Assembly (NCBI GenBank): GCA_016839995.1
Contig: JAEOTD010000021.1
Coordinates: 1-12,312 of the forward strand
Direction: 5' to 3'
Length of the DNA stretch: 12,312 nucleotides
From: Candidatus Hermodarchaeota archaeon
Lineage (GTDB): Archaea; Asgardarchaeota; Hermodarchaeia; Hermodarchaeales; Hermodarchaeaceae
Shown: positions 1 through 7,406 of the stretch, piece after piece
How positions within the stretch are numbered: the first letter of the stretch is position 1
How the letters are laid out: each line of letters starts with the position of its first letter
Translations under genes and position numbers: made by a program
The notes under the pieces: generated by a model
What the model was told of the DNA's origin: nothing
The model's database searches: none
The model's input: the letters and a program-made list of their open reading frames with translations, nothing else

Positions 1-150
1 ATGGGCATCTTCAGTCTCCTTCTCCTCTTCCTAGGATACTTTCTAGCCGGGATTACCCCCGTTGTCTGGCCCGTTATCCTACTCAATTCGCCTGGTTTAT
101 TGGGTGCGGTTCTAGCGATAATCGCGCGGTATATGGCTAAACCGGCTTGA
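1..150 (+). CDS. Small two-helix membrane protein, or C-terminal end of a larger membrane protein
   Basis: Frame 1 is open from the first base and ends in TGA at 148-150, giving 49 residues. An ATG lies exactly at the window edge, so either this is a complete small protein or the edge cuts a longer gene and the ATG is internal. The peptide is very hydrophobic. Residues 3-20 (IFSLLLLFLGYFLAG) form one membrane segment; a short linker with Trp-Pro and Asn-Ser-Pro-Gly follows; residues 33-44 (GLLGAVLAIIAR) form a second, shorter one. The tail Arg-Tyr-Met-Ala-Lys is basic and probably cytoplasmic by the positive-inside rule. I do not recognise the family. That it is coding is supported by composition only. 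Confidence 0.45.
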   Translation: MGIFSLLLLFLGYFLAGITPVVWPVILLNSPGLLGAVLAIIARYMAKPA

Positions 151-484
151 ATCGGAAAAAAAGAGAATTCACTGGGATAAAGCCCCTTGCGGAAAAAACG
201 ACTTCACCCCAGGTGACTTAGTTTACCTTATCCCTACTTTCTAAGGAAAGGAGCGATGAGGAATTTGAGTAGTCGTACGCCAAGAAGGAGGATACTGTTT
301 CCCCGCATGGAAATACCTCCATTAACAAGGTGGGTCGAATTGAGGCTTTTAACTGTTCGTAGTACGACTTGGGCATGTTCGTGAACATTTAGAAGCTCGC
401 AAGATTGAAAAAAGCGTGATATTTTCCGTATTCTGATGAAACGTAAGGCTTTTACTGGGAAGATACCCCCGTGCCCAATAACGG
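151..484. other. Gene-free region with several inverted repeats upstream of the cDPG synthetase homologue
   Basis: No convincing gene lies here. Inverted repeats include GGGATAA (174-180) with TTATCCC (228-234), which encloses a TCACC/GGTGA hairpin (204-208 and 212-216, 3-base loop). Further right, AGTCGTAC (about 270-277) can pair with GTACGACT (about 362-369). Within that span GGAGG pairs with CCTCC, and inside it TTTCC pairs with GGAAA across a six-base loop. A separate ATGTT/AACAT hairpin lies at 375-388. The nesting would suit a structured leader or a non-coding RNA on the plus strand, but each stem alone is short enough to arise by chance. I could not match the signature motifs of RNase P RNA, SRP RNA or a C/D-box RNA. 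The promoter of the following gene must lie in or before this stretch; GTGATATTTTCC at 416-427 is one weak TATA candidate. Confidence 0.4.
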
Positions 485-496
485 ATGTGCTTGATT

Positions 497-1813
497 ATGG
501 CTCGAAAGCGTGTAATCATCATGGGTGCCGCAGGGCGCGACTTCCACAACTTCAACGTCTACTTCAGAGATAATGACGAATACGAAGTCGTTGCATTTAC
601 AGCAACCCAAATTCCTGGAATTGAAGAACGCCGCTACCCCCCTGTTCTTACTGGCAAACTCTATCCAAAGGGTATCCCAATTTATCCCGAAGACATCCTG
701 CCTGCATTAGTAAAGGAGCATAACATCGAACAGGTCATTTTTGCTTACAGTGATATTGCCCATCTAGACGTGATGCACTTAGCTTCATGGGTCCACTCAA
801 TGGGCGCAGACTTCCGATTCATGGGACCTGCTACGACGATGCTGAAAAGCAAAAAACCTGTTGTTGCCATATGCGCAGTTCGAACCGGAGCGGGGAAGAG
901 TCAAACCAGTCGACGTGTTGTTGAAATCCTCCGGCAGAAAGGATTGAAAGTTGTGGTTATCCGACACCCAATGCCTTACGGTGATTTGGCTGAACAAATC
1001 TGTCAACGCTTCGAAACTCTTGAGGACCTCAAGAAACACAAGACTACCATCGAAGAGATGGAAGAATATGAGCCCCATATCGACCGAGGGGCCGTTGTCT
1101 ATGCTGGTGTCGATTATGGTAAAATCCTTGAAGAAGCCGAAAAGGAGGCAGATGTAATTGTCTTTGATGGCGGGAATAATGACTTTCCCTTCTATGTGCC
1201 GGATATCCACATCGTGATTGCTGATCCTCATCGTGCTGGTCATGAAGTAATGTATCATCCGGGCGAAACGAATCTCCGCATGGCTGACGTTGTCATCATC
1301 AACAAGGTCGATACCGCAGAACCTGAGTGTATTGAACAGGTTCGCCGAACGACTCGTGTGGTGAATCCTCGAGCAATTATTATTGATGCGGCTTCACCGC
1401 TTTTTGTGGATAATCCTGAAGCCATCCGTGGTAAGCGTGCCCTGGTAATCGAAGACGGACCAACATTAACCCATGGAGAGATGGAAATTGGGGCTGGATG
1501 GGTCGCAGCAGAGAAATACGGGGCAGCTGAAATCATTGACCCCCGTCCTTATGCTGTTGGATCCATAAAGGAGACGTTTGAGAAATTTAGTCATCTAAGC
1601 GAGATTCTCCCGGCCATGGGTTATGGTGATAAGCAAGTCAAAGAGCTTGAACAGACCATTAATGCTATTGATGCAGATGTTGTGGTTATCGGGACCCCAA
1701 TCGATTTGGGGCGCGTCGTCAAAATAAACACACCTTCAGTTCGAGTGCGCTATGAGCTCCAAGAGATCGGTAAACCCACTCTTGAAGACGTCTTCAAGAA
1801 GTTTCCAAAATAG
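497..1813 (+). CDS. cpgS: Cyclic 2,3-diphosphoglycerate synthetase-like P-loop NTPase (COG2403-type)
   Basis: A 438-residue protein, close to the family's usual length of about 440-460. The N-terminal Rossmann-like part begins RKRVIIMGAAGRDFHNFN, the hallmark of the family. The NTPase core has a P-loop TGAGKS (residues 130-135), an acidic Walker B-like strand DVIVFDGGNND (219-229), and NKVD (269-272), which resembles a GTPase base-recognition motif. GPTLTHGEM at 321-329 is another conserved block. In methanogens the family makes cyclic 2,3-diphosphoglycerate from 2,3-DPG with ATP; homologues occur in archaea not known to accumulate that solute, so the substrate here is an inference. I chose ATG 497 because family members begin close to RKRVIIMG. 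An in-frame ATG at 485 adds MCLI. The gene ends one base from the convergent toroid gene. Confidence 0.82.
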   Translation: MARKRVIIMGAAGRDFHNFNVYFRDNDEYEVVAFTATQIPGIEERRYPPVLTGKLYPKGIPIYPEDILPALVKEHNIEQVIFAYSDIAHLDVMHLASWVHSMGADFRFMGPATTMLKSKKPVVAICAVRTGAGKSQTSRRVVEILRQKGLKVVVIRHPMPYGDLAEQICQRFETLEDLKKHKTTIEEMEEYEPHIDRGAVVYAGVDYGKILEEAEKEADVIVFDGGNNDFPFYVPDIHIVIADPHRAGHEVMYHPGETNLRMADVVIINKVDTAEPECIEQVRRTTRVVNPRAIIIDAASPLFVDNPEAIRGKRALVIEDGPTLTHGEMEIGAGWVAAEKYGAAEIIDPRPYAVGSIKETFEKFSHLSEILPAMGYGDKQVKELEQTINAIDADVVVIGTPIDLGRVVKINTPSVRVRYELQEIGKPTLEDVFKKFPK

Positions 1814-1814
1814 C

Positions 1815-2753
1815 TTAAGCTTTGACAATTCTGAGCCCTCTGAGTGAGAGCCACGGGCTTCCCACTTGTTTTCCTCGCTGGGGAGGAAGAATTGTGATAG
1901 GCCAGTGTTTCTGAATATATCGTGGTTTCCAAGTTGTTCCATTAATACATGTTGAGCCTATAACCCCCAGAGTCCTTTCGAGACCCGGGTGTTTTGTGAC
2001 GCCACTTTGGACTAAGGCTTCTGCAGCTTCGAAGATACTGCTTTGATATGAGCGAAAATACCCGTACTTGAACCAGTTCTTATTTGGTTCAGGATTACGA
2101 CGAGGATAATCAGCTGTGGAAAGATCATGGGAAAGAAGATACTTTTGGATGTTTTTCACAGCAGTTCGATACCTTTTGTCTTGCCAGGCATCAGGGTATT
2201 CGTTGAGCCACCGAAGTGTTCGAACCATGACATACCCGCACGGATTTCCATCAGTGCGGACATGACATTCTCCTTCGCGACCAAGAATGAAATCTAAGTA
2301 TTCTTCGCAAGCTTGTTCTACACGAGCGTCCTCTGCAAATCCTAAAGCCAGAACAGCTCGAAGAAAGTTGGTATTTCCGCATTTGTTGACTTTTCCACTT
2401 GAAGCAATGAATGCGCCTCCTTGCCGTTTGTATGTAGTAAAAGCATGATCAACAGCGTCAACGAGCTCAGGAATCTGGGTCCCGTTCAAGCCAAGATATC
2501 CAAAAAAAGCCATCACTTCTTGAAAACTAAGGAATGTCCGTCGACGATTCTTCTCAATCCATTGACTCATTCCTTTGTTGAGAATTGGCAGGACCTCCTT
2601 TTGTTGTTGTAGAAATTCTGACTCTGAGATTGAAACGCCTTGAATATCGCGGAGATAGAGCAACCTGACGAATTCAGTAATTGTGGGAATATCATAATTG
2701 CGAACATAATCTTCGGCTTCATCAGGATTGAAGTTGGGGATGCTAGGAGACAT
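1815..2753 (-). CDS. Alpha-alpha toroid protein, terpenoid cyclase/prenyltransferase-like, function unknown
   Basis: A 312-residue soluble protein with no signal peptide or membrane helix. From about residue 110 it shows helical repeats typical of the (alpha/alpha)6 barrel: GGAF, then GNTNFLRAVLALGF, then a Cys-bearing GECHVRTDGNPCGYVMVRTLRWL, then KNWFKYGYFRSYQSSIFEA, ending near the C-terminus with a GSPWLSLRGLRIVK motif. Archaeal proteins with this architecture are commonly annotated as terpene cyclase-like or left hypothetical. The DxDD motif of true squalene-hopene cyclases is not seen, so cyclase activity is doubtful. ATG 2753 is the only reasonable start, with a weak purine-rich stretch (GGTGGGG) ahead of it. 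It is divergent from msrA and tail-to-tail with the cDPG synthetase homologue. The fold is moderately sure; the function is unknown. Confidence 0.62.
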   Translation of the reverse strand: MSPSIPNFNPDEAEDYVRNYDIPTITEFVRLLYLRDIQGVSISESEFLQQQKEVLPILNKGMSQWIEKNRRRTFLSFQEVMAFFGYLGLNGTQIPELVDAVDHAFTTYKRQGGAFIASSGKVNKCGNTNFLRAVLALGFAEDARVEQACEEYLDFILGREGECHVRTDGNPCGYVMVRTLRWLNEYPDAWQDKRYRTAVKNIQKYLLSHDLSTADYPRRNPEPNKNWFKYGYFRSYQSSIFEAAEALVQSGVTKHPGLERTLGVIGSTCINGTTWKPRYIQKHWPITILPPQRGKQVGSPWLSLRGLRIVKA

Positions 2754-2883
2754 GAGAATACCCCACCAGGTTCAAATAACAAAGAACTGGGTTTAGCCCC
2801 TAATAAATCTAGATAAGAGAACAGCACTATAACAGACTTGTTAATTCATTGAACTTTTGAAGACAAACATCAGCTTAAGAACC
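2754..2883. promoter_or_regulatory. Divergent intergenic region between the toroid gene and msrA
   Basis: This AT-rich spacer must hold both promoters. On the plus strand ACTATAAC (about 2826-2833) would place a transcription start near 2855, just before the TTG at 2857 and about 28 bases before the ATG at 2884. On the minus strand AGATTTATTAGG (about 2799-2810) is a TATA-like candidate for the toroid gene. No strong Shine-Dalgarno sequence precedes either start. The assignments come from sequence likeness and spacing only. Confidence 0.35.
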
Positions 2884-3456
2884 ATGAACGGTGAGTCACA
2901 GTTACATGAATCCAAAGAATTAGCGCTAGCCACATTAGGCGGTGGGTGTTTCTGGTGTACAGAAGCCGTCTTTCTTCGTTTGAAAGGAGTTCAGAAAGTC
3001 GTATCGGGATACTCAGGAGGAACGGCAGAAACGGCCACATATGAACAGGTCTGCTCGGGACAAACAGACCACGTTGAGGTTATTCAAATCACCTATGATC
3101 CAACGCACCTCAATTTCCGTAATCTACTTGACGTTTTCTTTTCTACTCATGATCCAACGACGTTGAATCGCCAGGGGAACGACGTGGGTACCCAGTATCG
3201 TTCGGTAGTGTTTTATCACCATGAGGAACAAAAGATGGTTGCTAAAAACCTCATTCGAACACTCGATAAGTCGGGCAAGTTTTCGAAACCAATCGTAACT
3301 ACGGTCGAACCATTTACGACTTTTTACAAAGCTGAAGAATATCATCAGAACTTTTTTGCATGCAACCCCAACCAGGCATATGCCCAAGCAGTTATTCCGC
3401 CGAAACTGCTAAAGCTAGAAAAAGAGTTTGCGGAGAAATTAACACCCAAGGATTAG
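2884..3456 (+). CDS. msrA: Peptide methionine sulfoxide reductase MsrA
   Basis: MsrA reduces methionine-S-sulfoxide in proteins and is part of oxidative damage repair in the cytoplasm. The 190-residue protein carries the defining GCFWC motif (residues 21-25, catalytic Cys22), the conserved VSGYSGG, the HDPTTLNRQGNDVGTQYRS block and the EEYHQNFF block. Length is normal for a single-domain MsrA without a fused MsrB. The C-terminal resolving cysteines of the E. coli type are missing: the usual Tyr-Cys after the Asn-Pro-Asn block is Tyr-Ala here. Cys25 or the cysteine in FFACNPN may substitute, or regeneration may be direct. ATG 2884 is preferred; an in-frame TTG at 2857 would add nine residues and would suit a nearly leaderless transcript. 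The gene converges on the DUF362 gene with a 17-base gap. Confidence 0.93.
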   Translation: MNGESQLHESKELALATLGGGCFWCTEAVFLRLKGVQKVVSGYSGGTAETATYEQVCSGQTDHVEVIQITYDPTHLNFRNLLDVFFSTHDPTTLNRQGNDVGTQYRSVVFYHHEEQKMVAKNLIRTLDKSGKFSKPIVTTVEPFTTFYKAEEYHQNFFACNPNQAYAQAVIPPKLLKLEKEFAEKLTPKD

Positions 3457-3473
3457 CACTAAACAACCCAGGG

Positions 3474-4337
3474 CTAGTCCCAGCCGTACCCTTTCCGGAC
3501 ACTTTTGGGGACTAACTGGCTGAAGGCTTGAATTATCATTTGTTTAGGGGCTTCAATATCTCCGACGATGTTGATTTTGTCAAGGTTGATTTCGCCAAGC
3601 TTGCGGCGTTTCGCTTCCTGTAAGACTTGCATTTCGGTTGGATCAAATCCCATCATATGCATACTTACTGCTTCCACGGCAAAAGCATCCTTACCAACGA
3701 TTAATAGGTTAGGAGATACGGTTATTCGTTTCTTCTTCCAGCCTAGAAAGGCGTGGGTGGCATCTAATACTGCTAGGTCAATGCCTCCTGCAGCTTCGTA
3801 CATATCGAGAAGGGCTGTAGATAGATGGTCATGAAATCGATGTTTCTTGGTGTCAAGGATAAGCCCTAGTAGATTTTTGATCACAAATCCCATATTCATC
3901 AGGTCTTCGAGCCCTGCTTTTTCGTACCTGCGGGGGACGTGGGTGCTGATGAACGTTTGGTGATCAAGGAGGGTTTGAGAAAAGGGAACCTGTTCGCCTG
4001 CCACCTCAACCAGTTGTGTGTTCTCATCTGTGGATAAATTGAAAGGCGTCGTTTTGTCGCTGTAACAGTCGTTCCAGACCTCCAGCCGCTTTAATCCAGG
4101 ACCCGCACCACTATCTGACTCGGTGATGAGGATTTCTGTTGCTTTGTTAAAAGCAGAAATAATTGATTTGACTGTTTGAACCGTCGAGCAGATACCTGTT
4201 TCGGGGTTATAGATACCAACTTTGACCACGACCCTTCGATCTGGGGCATTTAGTTCAGCCAAACCACCGATGGTTTCAATGGCTTGGTCGAACGCCTGAT
4301 TATCTACGACTGCAACTGTTGGTTTCAAGAATACCAA
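3474..4337 (-). CDS. DUF362 domain protein
   Basis: A 287-residue protein recognisable as DUF362 by its C-terminal half: the AVLDATHAFLG strand-loop, then PNLLIVGKDAFAVEAVSMHMMGFDP, then a Leu-Gly-Glu-Ile-Asn-Leu-Asp-Lys-Ile motif and a final Ile-Val-Gly-Asp. Many DUF362 proteins are fused to, or encoded beside, ferredoxin domains; this one has no CxxCxxC cluster and only two scattered cysteines, so it probably does not carry an iron-sulfur centre itself. The biochemical role of the family is not well established. The start is TTG 4337, about eight bases after an AGGT ribosome-binding sequence. An in-frame stop lies three codons further up, and TTG 4328 is the only close alternative. It follows the GNAT gene by ten bases, so the two are surely co-transcribed. 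Confidence 0.8.
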   Translation of the reverse strand: MVFLKPTVAVVDNQAFDQAIETIGGLAELNAPDRRVVVKVGIYNPETGICSTVQTVKSIISAFNKATEILITESDSGAGPGLKRLEVWNDCYSDKTTPFNLSTDENTQLVEVAGEQVPFSQTLLDHQTFISTHVPRRYEKAGLEDLMNMGFVIKNLLGLILDTKKHRFHDHLSTALLDMYEAAGGIDLAVLDATHAFLGWKKKRITVSPNLLIVGKDAFAVEAVSMHMMGFDPTEMQVLQEAKRRKLGEINLDKINIVGDIEAPKQMIIQAFSQLVPKSVRKGYGWD

Positions 4338-4347
4338 CTCTTGTTAC

Positions 4348-5289
4348 CTAAGTGGTTAGGGGTTTTTTGAGTATTACCTCGAACATCTCTAGTTCTGATC
4401 GCATTTCCGACATGATTACCGCAAGTGGGGCATTTGTTCGGAAATAGAAGGTCACTCGTAATGGGGTGTCCATCCATCCCGCTTTTTTCACTTCCTTTGC
4501 CACATCAAAGACAAGTCGCTTCCAGACATGCTCATAACCAGGACGAATGGCCGTGAAGCGCATAAGTACCCGTGGTTCATTTCCAAGAAGGAAAAGTTGG
4601 TCGGGTTCGATTCGCAGTGGGGCACTGGCTGCAATCACTTTGCCTTTATCAAAGAGCAGAACTGCGTGGCCGTCCTTTAGGACGCGCCCCTTGAAGTAGC
4701 TCTCGCGAGCCTCTTCGGTTTCAAACTCATTTGTAAGTAAGGGATCGACTTGGGAAACTTCGTACAGATACTTGAGGTCTTTTGTTGTGGCTTCGCGGCT
4801 TGTGTAGGCCATTAGCTTTTTACTGAGTTTCCATTTGCTGATTTCGTTGAAGTCAAAGTCTAGCTGATACCGATACAGTCTTTCATCCTCAACAAAGCCC
4901 TTTTCTTGCCAATAGGCTAGTTGTTTGTCTGCAATCTTGGCGGTGAAAACAACTGTCGTGGCGATTTCCTCGGTATCCTTCCGTTTTTTCAAGAATCCCA
5001 TTAGTTCATCAAATAAGGTTTCTTGAACCTCAGTAGGAGCATCAGGCATTGTCCAGGGGTATCCAATGTACACTCGTCCCCGTTCACTACTGGAATCACG
5101 TGAAGTGATATATGCTAAGGGTTCTCCTGCTTCAGTTAAGGCATAGCGTGTCATTTTGGAATCCCGGCTTAAATTACGAGCACGAATTTGATCAGCGCGT
5201 GCCGGGAGTCCAGATGCTTTGGTGTAGATTTTTGCTTGGATTTCTTCGAGCCCTTGGTCGGGCTCCCAGTGACGATACACGATTTTCAA
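4348..5289 (-). CDS. Tandem GNAT-fold protein with degenerate acetyl-CoA motifs
   Basis: A 313-residue protein that appears to contain two acetyltransferase-like halves. The first (about residues 40-148) contains a predicted beta-strand VYIGYPW, a helix-forming TEVQETLFDELMGFLKKR, and the typical late motif YWQEKGF with the strand RLYRYQLDF after it. The second (about 165-308) opens with TSREATTKDLKYLYEV, has GKVIAASAPLRI and closes on ELEMFEVILKK. Neither half shows a clear R/Q-x-x-G-x-G/A pyrophosphate loop, so catalysis is uncertain and one or both halves may serve only for binding. The start is TTG 5289, with GGAG ten bases upstream. GTG 5280 is possible. It leads a two-gene unit with the DUF362 protein and has its own promoter-like sequence rather than depending on argS. 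Confidence 0.62.
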   Translation of the reverse strand: MKIVYRHWEPDQGLEEIQAKIYTKASGLPARADQIRARNLSRDSKMTRYALTEAGEPLAYITSRDSSSERGRVYIGYPWTMPDAPTEVQETLFDELMGFLKKRKDTEEIATTVVFTAKIADKQLAYWQEKGFVEDERLYRYQLDFDFNEISKWKLSKKLMAYTSREATTKDLKYLYEVSQVDPLLTNEFETEEARESYFKGRVLKDGHAVLLFDKGKVIAASAPLRIEPDQLFLLGNEPRVLMRFTAIRPGYEHVWKRLVFDVAKEVKKAGWMDTPLRVTFYFRTNAPLAVIMSEMRSELEMFEVILKKPLTT

Positions 5290-5346
5290 AAGGAATCAAC
5301 TCCATAACAACGAGCTCATTATTTCTCGTTTGTTGAGAATGTTAGT

Positions 5347-5364
5347 ACAATATACAATATTTAA
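5347..5364 (-). promoter_or_regulatory. TATA-like promoter of the GNAT-DUF362 unit
   Basis: Read on the minus strand this is an AT-only-like run, TTAAATATTGTATATTG, inside the 113-base gap between argS and the GNAT gene. A box centred near 5351 would start transcription near 5325, giving a leader of about 35 bases. A TTCTC/GAGAA inverted repeat (5323-5339) sits at the predicted start site. Called from composition and spacing only. Confidence 0.4.
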
Positions 5365-5402
5365 TTCTTGTGTTATAAGACCAATAGGGTTAATTCACAG
5401 GC

Positions 5403-7346
5403 TTATATGCGTTCCAAGGGTTTAATCCCGAGCAGTCCCAAGGCATTTGAAAGAACTTGACGACACATCTCAACTAAAAGAAGACGCGCTCCTTTGAGGA
5501 CTTTGGTGTCCGCTTTGAGAACCGGACAATGATTGTAGAACGAGTTGAAGGCTACACACAGCGAGTGGGTATATTCTGCAAGATGGAATAACTCGATCCG
5601 TGTGCCCCAAACCTCCCGTTTTATGCCGTGGACGATTTCGAGGATAATAGCAGGAAATCGGCCAAGAAGTTTGATGAGTTCGGTTTCATATGGATTGGTG
5701 AGTTCACTTAGGCGCACCTTGGATGGGGGCAGTTCTTTGCGGAGGATAGAGCTGGCACGGGCATGTGTATACATGAGATAGGGGGCGGCGTTGCCATCAA
5801 AGTTGAGCAAGTCTTCCCATCGAAACACAATTTGTTTTTCAACAGCCACTTTGAGGAGGGCATAGCGAACTGCTGCAGAACCGATGGCTTCGGCGACTTG
5901 CCGAAGGAAACGCGCATCGGCTTCGGGATTGCGCTTTTTGACCTCTTTTCGAGCACGGCGTGTGGCTTCACGAATGACATCGTCGGTGCTAAAACCAATC
6001 CATGTCCCTTTTCGTCCGGAGAATTTAGCACCTGGGAGAGTCACAAATTCGTATGCAAGGTGATAGTAATTGGTAGAGGCTTGTTCATAGCCTAGGGTTT
6101 GTAAGGTTAGATAGACTGTGCGTTGAGCTTGGCTTTGAGGGATACCTATAACATTGTAGATGATATCGGCGGAGTGGTAGTGACCTGTTTCTCCACTATT
6201 AGATGTTGTCCAAATAGTATCCCCAGTTTTAGGACTTTTGAACGGCTTGTAATGGAACGGATCTTTAATTATGCCAAATTTCCAGAAGTGAAAGGCAATA
6301 TCTTTCCCCGTGTATGTGGCGACTCCGTCGGAACGTACGAGCACTTTGTCTGTATCTTTTAATTGTTGAAATTCTTCGTAGGCACTTAGATCTACTATAA
6401 CACACCCAGCTTTTTCTCCCTTGGTCGGTCGAGAGGTTGTGGGGGCGGCCATAATTTTCTCCAAGGCTTTAGCAAACAGACCCGAATGAGCAATATTACT
6501 TTCCCAGACTAACAAATCGTGATGGACATTAAGTTGAGCATGCGTTTTGTGGTGAGCTCGAAGTACACGTTCAGTCAACTTTCGAACTTCAGCAGCAACC
6601 TCATTATCGCCTTGTTCCATTTGTTTCAGATATTTGCGGACTTGAGATTCGTCATAATGCTCTTGGGCTTCGACGTAAAGGCGCCCAACAATCTGGTCAT
6701 ATTTTCCTTTGTATTTTGATGCATCCAAGTGTTTTAATGCCCAATAAGCTACCGCGATTTGCAGTCCCAAGTCATTGATGTAGTCCATTCGGGTAACGTC
6801 ATAGCCGACAGTTTGGAGCAGTCGTGCAGTAGTGTCGCCTAGTACAGCGTTTCGAGCATGTCCGACGTGTAAGGGGTTATTTGGATTCACTGCAGGGTAT
6901 TCAACAACTACGTGTTTTCCTGCAAATTGGGTTGATCTTCCAAAGGCGTCTTTAGCACTTTGTATGGCCTCAACGACCAATCGACGATATGGAATAATGT
7001 TGATGTAGAAATTGACATACGGACCTTGGGCTACGACTTGTTCAATCAATGGAAACCGTATCGGATCGAACACAGCGAGTTCTTTCGCAATCTCTGCAGG
7101 ACTTTTCTTAAGTTGCTGGGTTAAATGAAATGCCGCAGTACACGCTAGATCCCCATGGTGGGAATCAGTGGGGAGTTCGAGGTACTGACTCAGATCCTGA
7201 CCACTAGAGAGCTGTAGGGCTTCAATAACCTGTTTAGTAAATTCAGCCCAAGGATTTTCAACGGTCACTGTTATTCGATTCCTCTTGAGAGTACGCAGAG
7301 CCCGCCTTTTTTTTCTTTCGTCATCTCTTGGTTTCTCGAAAAACAT
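5403..7346 (-). CDS. argS: Arginyl-tRNA synthetase, archaeal type
   Basis: A class I synthetase that charges tRNA-Arg in the cytoplasm. In the longest reading (numbered from TTG 7349) the order is: an N-terminal ArgRS-specific domain with HHGDLACTAAF (64-74); the Rossmann catalytic core with the HIGH signature as HVGH (161-164) inside NPNNPLHVGHARNAVLGD; VLVRSDGVATYTGKD (337-350); the KMSKS-like loop FSGRKGT (443-449); and the DALR anticodon-binding domain with FNSFYNHCPVL (601-611) and a Leu-Gly-Ile tail. All key motifs are intact. The start is uncertain. ATG 7346 and TTG 7349 give a 27-residue Lys/Arg-rich extension, whereas family similarity begins near residue 29, where GTG 7268 would give MTVENPWAEF. 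It is divergent from the tRNA-Arg gene and upstream of the GNAT unit. Confidence 0.95.
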   Translation of the reverse strand: MFFEKPRDDERKKRRALRTLKRNRITVTVENPWAEFTKQVIEALQLSSGQDLSQYLELPTDSHHGDLACTAAFHLTQQLKKSPAEIAKELAVFDPIRFPLIEQVVAQGPYVNFYINIIPYRRLVVEAIQSAKDAFGRSTQFAGKHVVVEYPAVNPNNPLHVGHARNAVLGDTTARLLQTVGYDVTRMDYINDLGLQIAVAYWALKHLDASKYKGKYDQIVGRLYVEAQEHYDESQVRKYLKQMEQGDNEVAAEVRKLTERVLRAHHKTHAQLNVHHDLLVWESNIAHSGLFAKALEKIMAAPTTSRPTKGEKAGCVIVDLSAYEEFQQLKDTDKVLVRSDGVATYTGKDIAFHFWKFGIIKDPFHYKPFKSPKTGDTIWTTSNSGETGHYHSADIIYNVIGIPQSQAQRTVYLTLQTLGYEQASTNYYHLAYEFVTLPGAKFSGRKGTWIGFSTDDVIREATRRARKEVKKRNPEADARFLRQVAEAIGSAAVRYALLKVAVEKQIVFRWEDLLNFDGNAAPYLMYTHARASSILRKELPPSKVRLSELTNPYETELIKLLGRFPAIILEIVHGIKREVWGTRIELFHLAEYTHSLCVAFNSFYNHCPVLKADTKVLKGARLLLVEMCRQVLSNALGLLGIKPLERI

Positions 7347-7363
7347 CAAAAATATGAGCGAAA

Positions 7364-7374
7364 CGATTAAAATG
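7364..7374 (+). promoter_or_regulatory. Likely TATA/BRE of the tRNA-Arg gene
   Basis: GAAACGATTAAAATGG resembles an archaeal purine-rich BRE followed by a TATA box. It ends about 33 bases before the first base of the tRNA, which puts the transcription start roughly ten bases before the mature 5' end. On the opposite strand the same bases (CATTTTAATCG) lie about 25 bases before ATG 7346 of argS, so one sequence might serve both directions. Inferred from spacing. Confidence 0.4.
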
Positions 7375-7406
7375 GGGGGTGTCGTAACTCGCCTATCTCA
7401 AATTTT

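Noticed and set aside
256..384. A 42-codon frame with a purine-rich AAGGAAAGGAG just ahead of its ATG
   Set aside because: The ribosome site is only two bases from the ATG, the peptide is Arg-rich and looks like random translation, and it lies across the inverted repeats of the non-coding region.
410..460. Possible C/D-box small RNA around CTGATGA at 433-439
   Set aside because: There is a good C-like box, but no properly spaced D box (CTGA) follows and the only CTGA overlaps the C box itself.
797..1258. 153-residue minus-strand frame inside the cDPG synthetase homologue
   Set aside because: It is fully antisense to a well-supported gene, shows no recognisable motif, and reflects codon bias of the sense strand.
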